From assembly GCA_964371505.1 (NCBI GenBank), contig CAYJNG010000012.1:1-30519 (forward strand): DNA of 30,519 nt, written 5' to 3'. The position numbers and the translations under genes are program-made. How positions within the stretch are numbered: position 1 is the first letter of the stretch; each line of letters starts with the position of its first letter. Under the pieces are notes generated by a model that saw nothing but the letters and a program-made list of their open reading frames with translations, had not been told where the DNA came from and made no database searches. The DNA comes from CAYJAD01 sp964371505. Lineage in GTDB: Bacteria > Desulfobacterota > Desulfovibrionia > Desulfovibrionales > Desulfovibrionaceae. Shown in pieces: positions 21,108 to 29,201 of this stretch.

Positions 21108-23588
21108 TTGTTATCCTCTTTTTCTCTTTGGGTGCAAAGCGCGCATGCCATGCTTTTACGTCATCGTATTTGCGTGCTTGTTTTGTTTTGCTTTATGTGT
21201 GCGGGGGCTGTGCTTGTGGCAGGGCAATCGCGTACGGATATGTCCACCCTATCTTTTTTTCCCGACGGTGACGCCGAATTAGTACGCATGGCAGAAGCTT
21301 TGCACATGGCGCCTTTTTCTCGCTTGCTTATGGTGGATTTTTCTTTCAAGCCACAAGAGGGGGCAGAGGGGGTGCCTCATCAAGGGCAGTCTGCGCAATC
21401 TCTCATGGCTCATGCACAAGCCGTATTGGCTGCCATTCCGCAGCACTTAGCCGTGCAGGCTACGTCTATGCCTGTTTTAGACCCTGCCAAACTCTTGCCC
21501 TTGGTGCCGGCCCTTACGGATGCTCAGGCCCTAGCTTACCTTGAAAAGCAAGTACAAGAGCCTACGCTACATGCAGCCATGCACAATGCCAAAATGCAGC
21601 TTGGGCAGTTGTGGGGGAGTTTTTCCTTACCATGGCTACAGCATGATCCTTTACACTTTCGGCAAATTTTACTTTCGCGTTTGCCTGCGGCGCCAAGTTT
21701 TGGTGCTTTAGATGCTAGCACAGGCTTAGCTGTGAGCGCTGATGGTAAGCATGTTTTGCTTATGTTGCGCCCTGCCTTTTCCATGCATGAGGTGGAGCAA
21801 GCCGCCACCTTAATGAAGGCCCTAGATACGGCTTTAGAAAAATATGTGCCGGTGGATGTTCAGGTGGTTATGACAGGGGCCCATAGGCATAGCGCTGCCA
21901 ATGCTGCCACCATTGAAGCGGATATTCAACGCATAGTCATTTGGTCTTTGTTGGGTTTTGCAGTGGTGTACGCGCTTTTTGTGCGCTCGGTGACTGGGGC
22001 TTTATGGCTGCTTATAACGCCCTTGGTGGCAGGCGCTTTGGCATGGGGGGCCGTGGCCCTTATATGGCCTCTCATAGCGGGCTTGGCTTTGGGCTTTGGG
22101 GCGTCCATTTTGGGCATAGCAGAAGACTATGCCATGCATATGCACTTTGCTTTGCGCCATGCGCGGGGAAGGGGAGAAAGTTCCGCCTCGGTACTCGGTT
22201 CTTTGGCTCTGCCTATATGTCAGGCCTTTGCGCTCAACGCTGCCGGATTTAGTGTGCTACTTTTTTCTACCATACCGGCCTTGCGGCAATTGGCCGCTTT
22301 TGCGCTCTTTACCTTGGCGGCGGGACTTTTTTTTGCCTTGGTAATTTTGCCCCTTTGGAAAAGCTTTGCGTCGCCNNNNNNNNNNNNNNNNNNNNNNNNN
22401 NNNNNNNNNNNNNNNNNNNNNNNNNNNNNNNNNNNNNNNNNNNNNNNNNNNNNNNNNNNNNNNNNNNNNNNNNNNCGCGTTGTGCCTGCCATACTAAGCC
22501 TTGTCACGCTTTTGGCCTTATGCGCATTTTTATGGAAGTCCATCCCCGTGGATGTTTCTCCGCAAAGCATGGGGGCCGATGTGGTGAAAATTCGCCAAGA
22601 TATGCAGTATATGCAAGACATATGGGGACAAGGGGAGCCGGCTCTTTATGTGGTGCAGGGGAACAGCGCAGCACAAGCTTTAGAACACACGCAAAAGCTT
22701 GTACAAGCTCTTGAGGCTGCAGGGCATAAGGCGGATGCGTTAAGTTCTGTATGGCCCAGCGCGCAAGAGGTGCAGGCTAATATACGGCGCTGGCAAGATT
22801 TTGTGGCAAGGCATGCCTCCTTACCTCATGCAGTGCAAGAGCTTGCCCTTGCGCAAGGTTTTACAGAGCAAACCTTTGCTCCTTTTGCCTCTTGGTTGCA
22901 AAAGCCCCCTTTACCTTTGGACGAAGAGCTTTTCACGCAAGCTGGTTTAGGGCCTTTGGTATCCTCTTTTTTAGAGCAGGGGAAAAATAGTAAGGGAGAC
23001 ACGGTTTATTTTAGCCTTGTGCTTTTGCAGGAAAGTCAGGAACAAAAGGGCGTGACGCTCACTCTTTCTGAAGAGTTGCAAGCAGTAAGCGTGCGTGTGA
23101 ATGCGCAACAGATGGAGCAAAAACTTTTACACTATTTGGAGCAAGAGCGTTATCTTTTCCCCATAACCGGATTCATTTGTGTGCTGCTCTTGCTCTTGTT
23201 TAGTCCGCAAAAAAAGGATATTTTGCTAGCGGCTTTGCCCCCCTTGGTGGCCATAACGGGAATTTTGCTCGTGATGGCATGGCAGGGTAGTGCGTTGACT
23301 TTAGCAAGCATGGCAGCGCTTCCTTTGGTGCTGGGCCTTGCTGTGGACCATGGCATCATTATGACCCACGAGTTAACACAGGGTAAGCAATACGGTGTGA
23401 AGCGCGCTGTGGTGGCTTCTTCTTGCACAGCCATATTGGGCATGGGGCTGCTTATGTTGGCAGATCATCCTGCCTTACATAGTATGGGGCAGGTTATTGT
23501 GGCAGGCCTTGTGGTGGAAATGCCTGTGGCTTTATGGATTTTACCGCTTTTTTATACATCAGTAAAAAGTAAGGAAACGCAAGGATAG
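21108..23588 (+). CDS. MMPL/RND-type exporter, interrupted by an assembly gap
   Basis: This is a large inner-membrane transporter of about 826 codons with two RND halves. Each half has one leading helix, a large periplasmic loop and a block of about five helices; the second half begins near VVPAILSLVTLL and ends with a long helical block. The 100 N at 22376-22475 fall in the cytoplasmic link between the halves. The frame is the same on both sides only if the gap really is 100 bp or a multiple-of-3 variant. Such exporters in aryl-polyene clusters probably move the product or its lipid carrier. The start is uncertain: TTG 21108 is 15 nt after AAAGG, and ATG 21150 lacks a ribosome site but begins just before the first helix. 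Confidence 0.82.
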   Translation: MLSSFSLWVQSAHAMLLRHRICVLVLFCFMCAGAVLVAGQSRTDMSTLSFFPDGDAELVRMAEALHMAPFSRLLMVDFSFKPQEGAEGVPHQGQSAQSLMAHAQAVLAAIPQHLAVQATSMPVLDPAKLLPLVPALTDAQALAYLEKQVQEPTLHAAMHNAKMQLGQLWGSFSLPWLQHDPLHFRQILLSRLPAAPSFGALDASTGLAVSADGKHVLLMLRPAFSMHEVEQAATLMKALDTALEKYVPVDVQVVMTGAHRHSAANAATIEADIQRIVIWSLLGFAVVYALFVRSVTGALWLLITPLVAGALAWGAVALIWPLIAGLALGFGASILGIAEDYAMHMHFALRHARGRGESSASVLGSLALPICQAFALNAAGFSVLLFSTIPALRQLAAFALFTLAAGLFFALVILPLWKSFASXXXXXXXXXXXXXXXXXXXXXXXXXXXXXXXXXXRVVPAILSLVTLLALCAFLWKSIPVDVSPQSMGADVVKIRQDMQYMQDIWGQGEPALYVVQGNSAAQALEHTQKLVQALEAAGHKADALSSVWPSAQEVQANIRRWQDFVARHASLPHAVQELALAQGFTEQTFAPFASWLQKPPLPLDEELFTQAGLGPLVSSFLEQGKNSKGDTVYFSLVLLQESQEQKGVTLTLSEELQAVSVRVNAQQMEQKLLHYLEQERYLFPITGFICVLLLLLFSPQKKDILLAALPPLVAITGILLVMAWQGSALTLASMAALPLVLGLAVDHGIIMTHELTQGKQYGVKRAVVASSCTAILGMGLLMLADHPALHSMGQVIVAGLVVEMPVALWILPLFYTSVKSKETQG
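22376..22475. other. Assembly gap of 100 N
   Basis: Exactly 100 ambiguous bases, which usually denotes a scaffold gap of unknown size. The sequence on each side codes for the two halves of the same MMPL exporter. Confidence 0.98.
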
Positions 23589-23592
23589 TGTT

Positions 23593-24183
23593 ATGAAAGG
23601 CTTAAACGTTCTACGATGGGGTTTGTGCGGCGTTCTCCTTGCGGGAGGCTGTGCGGCTGCGCATACGGGGCTACAAGTGTGGCAGGAGCCGCCCCTTGTT
23701 CTTTCCTTTACGGTAAAAATGCAGGAGAGAAAGGAGTTTCCCATGCAAGGTGGGATGGAAATTCGCCAAGATGGTGGCAGTATGGCGCTTATTTCGCAAC
23801 ATGGGCTTACCCTTGGGCAATGCACATGGCGACATGAGCAACATGCGGGACAACATACGAGACAACAACAGCCCATAAGCGAGGGACGAGAAGGGCAACA
23901 AATGCCAATAAAGGTGCCAAGCAAGGAACCTGAAGCACAAGCTGCACAGGGCCCTTCCGCCATGCCGCTTATATGTACGGCAGCTCAAGGGCTGGGTGGC
24001 CCGGTGCTGAGCCTTGTTAAGCGTGTGGCTTTAGCCAATTACCGCATAGCGTATGTAGAAGCGCACGGCCCATCTGCGCGCCCTTTAGGGCCTTATACAC
24101 TAGAAAAGCAAGGCGAGGTGTATTTGTATAGCGACAATTCTGGAATATTGGAAATAAAAATAGCGAAAAGGCCTCTTTTATGA
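23593..24183 (+). CDS. Lipoprotein, DUF3261-like (ApeN-like position)
   Basis: The 196-residue protein has a clear lipobox LAGGC (Cys20) and a small domain that ends with beta-strand-like LEIKIAK. A Gln/His/Pro-rich insert lies at about residues 80-115. Aryl-polyene clusters regularly carry a DUF3261 lipoprotein directly after the MMPL gene, and the LVKRVALANYRIAYV and LYSDNSGILEIKI parts are compatible with that family; I assign it from position more than from a secure motif. Its likely site is the inner face of the outer membrane, aiding delivery or display of the pigment. AAGGA is about 8 nt before the ATG, and the gene overlaps the next one by 4 nt (ATGA). Confidence 0.7.
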   Translation: MKGLNVLRWGLCGVLLAGGCAAAHTGLQVWQEPPLVLSFTVKMQERKEFPMQGGMEIRQDGGSMALISQHGLTLGQCTWRHEQHAGQHTRQQQPISEGREGQQMPIKVPSKEPEAQAAQGPSAMPLICTAAQGLGGPVLSLVKRVALANYRIAYVEAHGPSARPLGPYTLEKQGEVYLYSDNSGILEIKIAKRPLL

Positions 24184-24554
24184 GTTTACCCACGTTAAAT
24201 ATGCGCTCCTTACTTGCCCAGTGCGCGTCCCCCACGGCGATACAAGAGCAAGGCTTTGAGTGCCAGTACACTTTAGCGGCAGAGAGTGCTATATTTTTAG
24301 GCCATTTTCCTCATAAGCCGCTTTTGCCTGCGGTGGTGCAATGCCTCATGGTGCAAAGGCTTGTGGAAGAGGTTAAGGCTAAAAAAAGTACTTTGTATGA
24401 CATTGTAGACGCAAAGTTTACGGCGCCCATAGTGCCGCCTTGTACCGTACTTGTGCGTGTGGCGCAGGGACGTAAAGAAGGGCAATGGGCAGGGGCGGTG
24501 CTTGTGGGGGATGCTGTGTGTGCCAAAATAGTTTTGCGTGAGCATGAGGGCTAG
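24180..24554 (+). CDS. apeI: Hot-dog dehydratase subunit, ApeI-like
   Basis: This short 124-residue hot-dog protein has the FabZ signature FLGHFPHKPLLPAVVQCLM, with catalytic-type His42. The position of the FabZ catalytic Glu, 14 residues after the His, is Leu here (Q-C-L-M context), so the protein alone looks like half of an active site. ApeI and ApeP of Xenorhabdus form a heteromeric dehydratase, and the ApeP-like protein at 19844 has both a GH and an FAE position, so a shared active site is plausible (inference). It begins in an ATGA overlap with the lipoprotein gene and precedes the thioesterase by 2 nt. Confidence 0.85.
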   Translation: MSLPTLNMRSLLAQCASPTAIQEQGFECQYTLAAESAIFLGHFPHKPLLPAVVQCLMVQRLVEEVKAKKSTLYDIVDAKFTAPIVPPCTVLVRVAQGRKEGQWAGAVLVGDAVCAKIVLREHEG

Positions 24555-24556
24555 GT

Positions 24557-25036
24557 ATGAGTTTTCGCCGTCGAAAGCAAGAAACAAGCATTATGCCCTT
24601 GCGCCATACCATTACACGTGCTGTGCGCTTTGAGGAGGTAGACGCTCTTAACATCATGTGGCATGGGCGCTATGCGAGCTGGTTTGAAGATGGGCGCGAG
24701 GCTTTTGGTAAGGCCTATGGCATGCATTATATGGATTTTTATACGCATGATGTGGTGGTACCCATAAAGATTTTTCATGTAGAATATAAGCAGCCCTTAT
24801 TGTACGGCCAAAGTTATACGGTGGAAACTTCTTTGCTTTGGAATGATGCCGCATTGCTTGAATTTGAATACGCCATTTACAATGCGGCGGATGAGCTTAT
24901 GACCACAGCCGTTACCACGCAACTCATGATTTCTAAAGCCCATGAATTGTTATTGGAGCATCCGCCTTTCTTTCGTGCACTTCGCGAAAAATGGCAAGCC
25001 GGTACCTTACTACCGCAGGAAGTGCCATGCGTGTAA
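24557..25036 (+). CDS. 4HBT-family acyl thioesterase (ApeK-like)
   Basis: This 159-residue hot-dog thioesterase has the typical FEEVDALNIMWHGRYASWFE block at about residues 25-44, including Asp29, the usual catalytic acid of 4-hydroxybenzoyl-CoA-type thioesterases. A conserved W-H-x2-Y follows it. It would release or proofread acyl-ACP or acyl-CoA intermediates during polyene synthesis. ATG 24557 is 2 nt after the ApeI-like stop and is coupled through a weak AGG; an alternative ATG at 24593 lacks any ribosome site. It overlaps the next gene by 10 nt. Confidence 0.85.
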   Translation: MSFRRRKQETSIMPLRHTITRAVRFEEVDALNIMWHGRYASWFEDGREAFGKAYGMHYMDFYTHDVVVPIKIFHVEYKQPLLYGQSYTVETSLLWNDAALLEFEYAIYNAADELMTTAVTTQLMISKAHELLLEHPPFFRALREKWQAGTLLPQEVPCV

Positions 25037-26724
25037 AGCCTTGTGTTGTTATTCCTGTATATAACCATGGGGGAACCTTGCGTGCCGTGGTGCAGCGCGC
25101 ACTTATTTTTTGCCCCCATGTGCTTGTGGTGGATGACGGTTCCACCGATGGGGGCCCGCAAAGCCTTGCAGATTTACCTGTAAAGGTAGTGACGCAGCCG
25201 CAGAATCAAGGCAAGGGGCGAGCGCTTTTAAAGGCAGTACAGACTCTTACACAAGATGAAGAAAATTTTACCCATATGCTTACGCTGGATGCTGACGCAC
25301 AGCATTATCCAGAGGATATTCCCCATTTTATCAACGCCATGGAAGATAATCCCCAAGCTATCATCATAGGCAATAGAGATTTTACCGCGGCGCATATTCC
25401 TAAAAGCTCTCGTTTTGGGCGTGCTTTTTCTGGCTTTTGGATGTGGGTGCAAACGGGGCGCTGTGTGAGCGATATGCAAAGTGGGTATCGCGCTTATCCG
25501 CTAGCGCTCTTTAGCGCAGTGCGCACGGGAGAAAGCGGCTATGCTTTTGAAGTGGAAGTGCTGGTGCGTGCGGCTTGGGCTGGCTGGGCCATATGCGGCA
25601 TTCCCATTCAAGTACTGTATCAAGAAGCAGGAGAGCGCATTTCGCATTTTCGCGCTTTTTATGACAATGCACGTATGACGTGGTTAAATACACGTTTAAC
25701 GGCGCTGGCTTGCGGGCGTTATGCACGCATGGGCGTTCAAAAGCTTGCCCTGTATGCCAAGGCTGTGAGGAAGAGGGGGATTTCCCCTGCACAAAAAGAG
25801 GCTCAAGAGCACAAGCAAGGGTGGTCTAGTCAAAGCTTAGGTTCGCAAGCGCAGCATGAATTTTTCCGTGTATTAGTACGCGGAAAGGCTTTTTTTCTAG
25901 CGCAAATGGTGTTGCAAGGGGTGGTTTTCTATTATACTTTGCTCCCTTCGGTGCGCCGACGGGCCATGCCTTATGTGCAGCATCGTTTTGGCAGGCATAA
26001 TTCCTCTTGGCAAAACTTTTTGCATGTGTGGAAAATATATCGCCAATTTGGTGAGGTGCTTTTATGCCGCATGTTGCATACAGAAAGGCAACAAGGCGCC
26101 TTAAAACCCACAGAAGAAAAATGCATAGCCCGCATGCAAGATGTGCTAAGTCGTGGCAAGGGATGCATTATTTTGGCAGCGCATGTGGGGGGCTGGCAGT
26201 CGGGCTTGGCGGCTTTAGAGCGCTGGGAGATACCGGTGGGCCTTGTGCTGTGGCGCGACCCTAAGGACGTGGATAAGCACTACTTTGAAAAAAAGAAAAA
26301 AAGCTATGTGCAGGTTATCAATGCTGCCACGCCTTTGAAAGCCATGGTGCATATCTACGCCACCCTAAAAGAAGGGGGCTTGGTGTTACTTATGGGGGAT
26401 AGACGCATGGACACCGTGGCCATGCAAGGGCTTGAACCTTGTGTAACGGTGCCTTTTTTAGGGGAAAATATACAACTTCCCATTAAAGCTTATGCGCTTG
26501 CCTCTAAAACAGGAGCTCCCTTGCTTGTGCAATTTACCGTGCAAGAGGGGCAGTATACGCGGCTTTGGTGTAGCCGAGAAATTGTAGTACCTGCAGGGCT
26601 TAACCACCGCAAGCCGGAAGAATTTTTGCCCTATGCTTTACAATATGTAGAAGAATTAGAAAAATTTGTGATGGAAAAGCCTTATCAATTTTTTAACTTT
26701 CATAACTTATGGTTGGAAGAATAA
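25027..26724 (+). CDS. Glycosyltransferase family 2 - LPLAT acyltransferase fusion (ApeJ-like)
   Basis: ATG 25027 has AGGA about 6 nt upstream and overlaps the thioesterase end; the earlier in-frame start at 24991 is not supported. The 565-residue protein joins two enzymes. Residues ~3-225 are a GT-A glycosyltransferase (VIPVYNHGGTL, VVDDGSTD, and metal-binding D88-A-D90). Residues ~280-560 resemble LpxL/HtrB-type lipid A acyltransferases, with the catalytic HVGGW block at His386-Trp390. Comparable fusions are found in aryl-polyene clusters, where they are thought to build the glycolipid-like anchor. It probably acts at the inner face of the inner membrane; one hydrophobic stretch joins the domains near residue 290. 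Confidence 0.87.
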   Translation: MRVKPCVVIPVYNHGGTLRAVVQRALIFCPHVLVVDDGSTDGGPQSLADLPVKVVTQPQNQGKGRALLKAVQTLTQDEENFTHMLTLDADAQHYPEDIPHFINAMEDNPQAIIIGNRDFTAAHIPKSSRFGRAFSGFWMWVQTGRCVSDMQSGYRAYPLALFSAVRTGESGYAFEVEVLVRAAWAGWAICGIPIQVLYQEAGERISHFRAFYDNARMTWLNTRLTALACGRYARMGVQKLALYAKAVRKRGISPAQKEAQEHKQGWSSQSLGSQAQHEFFRVLVRGKAFFLAQMVLQGVVFYYTLLPSVRRRAMPYVQHRFGRHNSSWQNFLHVWKIYRQFGEVLLCRMLHTERQQGALKPTEEKCIARMQDVLSRGKGCIILAAHVGGWQSGLAALERWEIPVGLVLWRDPKDVDKHYFEKKKKSYVQVINAATPLKAMVHIYATLKEGGLVLLMGDRRMDTVAMQGLEPCVTVPFLGENIQLPIKAYALASKTGAPLLVQFTVQEGQYTRLWCSREIVVPAGLNHRKPEEFLPYALQYVEELEKFVMEKPYQFFNFHNLWLEE

Positions 26725-26993
26725 TGACAGTAGAAGAAATTTGCACACGTTTAAAAACGGCTATTATTGAAGATTTACGTTTGGAAGATGTAAGCTTAGA
26801 TTCCTTTGATGATGACATGTTCCTTTTTGGGGAAGATGGCTTGGCTTTGGATTCTTTGGACGCCGTGGAATTGGTCGTGCTGGTGGAAAAGCATTTTGGT
26901 GTGGCCATTGTGAGCCCTGAAGAGGCAAAAGATATTTTTGTTTCTGCACGCACCTTGGCACAATACATTAAAGATACACAGGATGCTGCGTAA
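26724..26993 (+). CDS. Acyl carrier protein (second)
   Basis: This 89-residue carrier has the phosphopantetheine site ALDSLDAVEL with Ser44. Its helix I-II linker is about five residues longer than in the first ACP and contains FDDDMFLFGEDG, a very acidic loop typical of the second ACP of aryl-polyene and DAR-type clusters. The start at 26724 shares one base with the stop of the GT-LPLAT gene (TAATG) and has GGAAG about 6 nt upstream; an in-frame start at 26709 lies within the previous gene. It lies directly before the third KS and the chain-length factor, so it probably serves the minimal PKS. Confidence 0.92.
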   Translation: MTVEEICTRLKTAIIEDLRLEDVSLDSFDDDMFLFGEDGLALDSLDAVELVVLVEKHFGVAIVSPEEAKDIFVSARTLAQYIKDTQDAA

Positions 26994-27019
26994 TTTACTG
27001 CTTTAAGGGAGGGAAGAGC

Positions 27020-28267
27020 ATGGCTTTTAGCGCTGTGGTTACAGGTATGGGCTGCGTATGTGCGGCAGGGGCAGACCCTGCAGCCGTATTTACATCTTTA
27101 AGCAGTGGGCAAAGGCAGTTAACACCTTCTTGCGTGCTGGGTGAGCAGGCTATGCCTTATCCCTTTTTTGCTGTGGATGCATCTATGTATGCGCATGGGC
27201 GCCGTTTTTCTGCGTATGATACTTTAGAACTTGCGCAATATGCCGTACGTGAGGCTTTGGCTCAAGCGGCGCTTCCGCAAGAAGCACTTAAAAATATACC
27301 CATTATGGCAGGAACCACTGCCGGTAGCGCTTTGCACTTTTTGCAAGATTATGCCACAGCGCGGCGCAAGGACATACAAACGACACCGCCGCTGGCACCG
27401 GCTGCTACACTTTTGCCAGGTCTTTCCGATAGCGAAGATTATTTTTTGAGCAACCTTGCCACAGCGCTTGTGCCGCAAAGCCAAGGCCCGCGTATGACCT
27501 TGGGCAATGCTTGTACTTCTGGTGCTGATGCCATTGGCCTTGGCCTTGATGCCCTTGCCATGGGGGCGGATTGTGTGTTGTGCGGCGGTGCTGATGCTCT
27601 AAGCATAGTGCCGCATACAGGTTTTGCCAGACTTATGATTTATGACGCTGAGCCCTGCCGCCCCTTTGATGAGAGTCGCAAAGGTTTAAACCTTGGGGAA
27701 GGGGCTGCTTTTCTTGTGCTTGAAAGTTATGAGCATGCAATGCAACGTGGCGCTGAGGTTTTGGGGTATGTGCTTGGCTATGGCGTTGCCACCGATGCGC
27801 ATCACTTTACGGCGCCGCACCCAGAAGGGCGAGGTTTGCGTAAAGCCATACACAGTGCTTTGCAAGGGGCGCAATGCTCCATGGAGCAGGTGGCCTTTGT
27901 GAATGCGCATGGCACCGCCACACCGGAAAATGATAAGGTAGAAGGCGGCGTTTTACGGGAGCTTGCGGGGCAAAAGCATATTCCTGTATGGGCCAGTAAG
28001 GGCGGTACGGGGCATACTTTAGGTGCTGCAGGGGCCCTTGAAGCTGTGCTGTGTTTAGAAGCTTTACGGCGCAAAATGGTGCCTGCTTCTTTGGGCTTTA
28101 GCAAAGCAGATGCGCACATTGGTTTATGCCCCACCACACAGCCTACAGCCATAAACAAGACATGTGCTTTATCTACCTCATTGGGCTTTGGCGGTGGCAA
28201 TGCGGCTTTGGTTCTAGGCAGTGCAGACCATGCACAGAGGGGAGGTGAGCATGACACCGTGGCTTAA
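27020..28267 (+). CDS. Beta-ketoacyl-ACP synthase, third KS, partner of the chain-length factor
   Basis: This 415-residue ketosynthase has Cys165 (NACTSGA), His297 (NAHGTAT), Lys327 and His332 (SKGGTGH) and the typical LGAAGALEA block, so it is catalytically complete. AAGGGAGGG precedes the ATG by 6-7 nt. Its stop lies 17 nt inside the start of the KS-like chain-length factor gene, the arrangement expected for a KS:CLF heterodimer of a type II PKS (the ApeO:ApeC pair in Xenorhabdus). By that logic this is the elongating KS. Its Cys context NACTSG differs from the AACASG of the other two KS proteins, which also fits a distinct role. Confidence 0.9.
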   Translation: MAFSAVVTGMGCVCAAGADPAAVFTSLSSGQRQLTPSCVLGEQAMPYPFFAVDASMYAHGRRFSAYDTLELAQYAVREALAQAALPQEALKNIPIMAGTTAGSALHFLQDYATARRKDIQTTPPLAPAATLLPGLSDSEDYFLSNLATALVPQSQGPRMTLGNACTSGADAIGLGLDALAMGADCVLCGGADALSIVPHTGFARLMIYDAEPCRPFDESRKGLNLGEGAAFLVLESYEHAMQRGAEVLGYVLGYGVATDAHHFTAPHPEGRGLRKAIHSALQGAQCSMEQVAFVNAHGTATPENDKVEGGVLRELAGQKHIPVWASKGGTGHTLGAAGALEAVLCLEALRRKMVPASLGFSKADAHIGLCPTTQPTAINKTCALSTSLGFGGGNAALVLGSADHAQRGGEHDTVA

Positions 28268-29201
28268 TGTATGCGGCGCTGGGCTAGTGCACAGTTTACC
28301 GCACTTGGCAGAAAGCTCTTTAACTTCTTTAAAAAAAGCGCACGAGACAGATTTTATAAAACCTGATGTGCAGGCCTTAGCTGAGCTTTTAAAAGCTTGG
28401 CGCGGGGGGGATTGCCCGCCTTTGCGACGCATACCCACGTACGCGCGCATGGGCCTTTTGGCGGCTTTGCAAGCTTTAGGGCCAAGCGAGGCAAAAGAGC
28501 ATGGGCATGAAGATATGGCCCTTGTTATAGGTACAGCCCATAGCGGCATTGCCATGAGTATGGACTTTATGGACTCCATATTGGATGCGGAGCCGCGTCT
28601 TTCTTCGCCCACAGCTTTTTCGCATGCGGTGAATAATATGGGCGCAGGGCTTATTTCATTATTACTTGATGTTCGCGGCCCATGCCAAACGGTATCTCAA
28701 TTTGAATTGTCTTTTGCTGGCGCCGTGCAGGCAGCAGCTTTGCTTTTACATGCCGGACGGGCAAGTAAAGTGCTTGTGGGGGCTTTGGATGAATACGATG
28801 CACGCTTTAGACAGTGCTGCCCTAGTATGACAAGCGTAGCGCAAGGGGCCGTCTTTTTTTGCCTAGAAAAAGCTTCAGAAAGCTTTGATGCACAAGAAAG
28901 AGCGGCGCAGGAAGCAAAAGCCGAAGAAGGCGCAAAGCAAGGGCATATACGTGTGGGCTTTGGGCAAAATAGTTTGAGCCAAGCCACTTCTCGCGAGATG
29001 TTGGGGGCAGAGGGGCGCATATTGCTCTCCGGTTGCGCCGCGCATGAAAATGGGCAAAACTTAACGCCATATTATGGCGAAAGCATGCTAGGGCAAGCTT
29101 TAGATGTGTACTTAGCTTTGCAAAGTCAAGGGCATAGTGCATGCCTGTGTACAGAAAGGTATCAACAACGCTCAGCGTGCATAGAGGTGGTTTCGTGGTA
29201 G
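28251..29201 (+). CDS. apeC: KS-like chain-length factor (ApeC-like), nucleophile replaced by Glu
   Basis: The start at ATG 28251 has GGAGGTGAG directly upstream and overlaps the KS gene; an in-frame start at 28221 lies deeper in that gene. The 316-residue protein keeps the N-terminal half of the KS fold (Ketoacyl-synt_2 type; ALVIGTAHSG near 93-102, AVNNMGAG near 130) but is about 90 residues shorter than a full KS. At the nucleophile position the sequence reads TVSQFELSFAGAVQ: Cys is replaced by Glu152. It also lacks the NAHGT and KxxxGH histidine blocks. It should not condense by itself but may shape chain length, or decarboxylate malonyl-ACP, as the Gln of classical chain-length factors does. 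It overlaps the ligase gene by 7 nt. Confidence 0.87.
   Translation: MTPWLNVCGAGLVHSLPHLAESSLTSLKKAHETDFIKPDVQALAELLKAWRGGDCPPLRRIPTYARMGLLAALQALGPSEAKEHGHEDMALVIGTAHSGIAMSMDFMDSILDAEPRLSSPTAFSHAVNNMGAGLISLLLDVRGPCQTVSQFELSFAGAVQAAALLLHAGRASKVLVGALDEYDARFRQCCPSMTSVAQGAVFFCLEKASESFDAQERAAQEAKAEEGAKQGHIRVGFGQNSLSQATSREMLGAEGRILLSGCAAHENGQNLTPYYGESMLGQALDVYLALQSQGHSACLCTERYQQRSACIEVVSW

Noticed and set aside
21025..21282. Overlapping + strand frames around the start of the MMPL gene
   Set aside because: They overlap the LolA-like end and the first MMPL codons in other frames without signals; kept as shadows.
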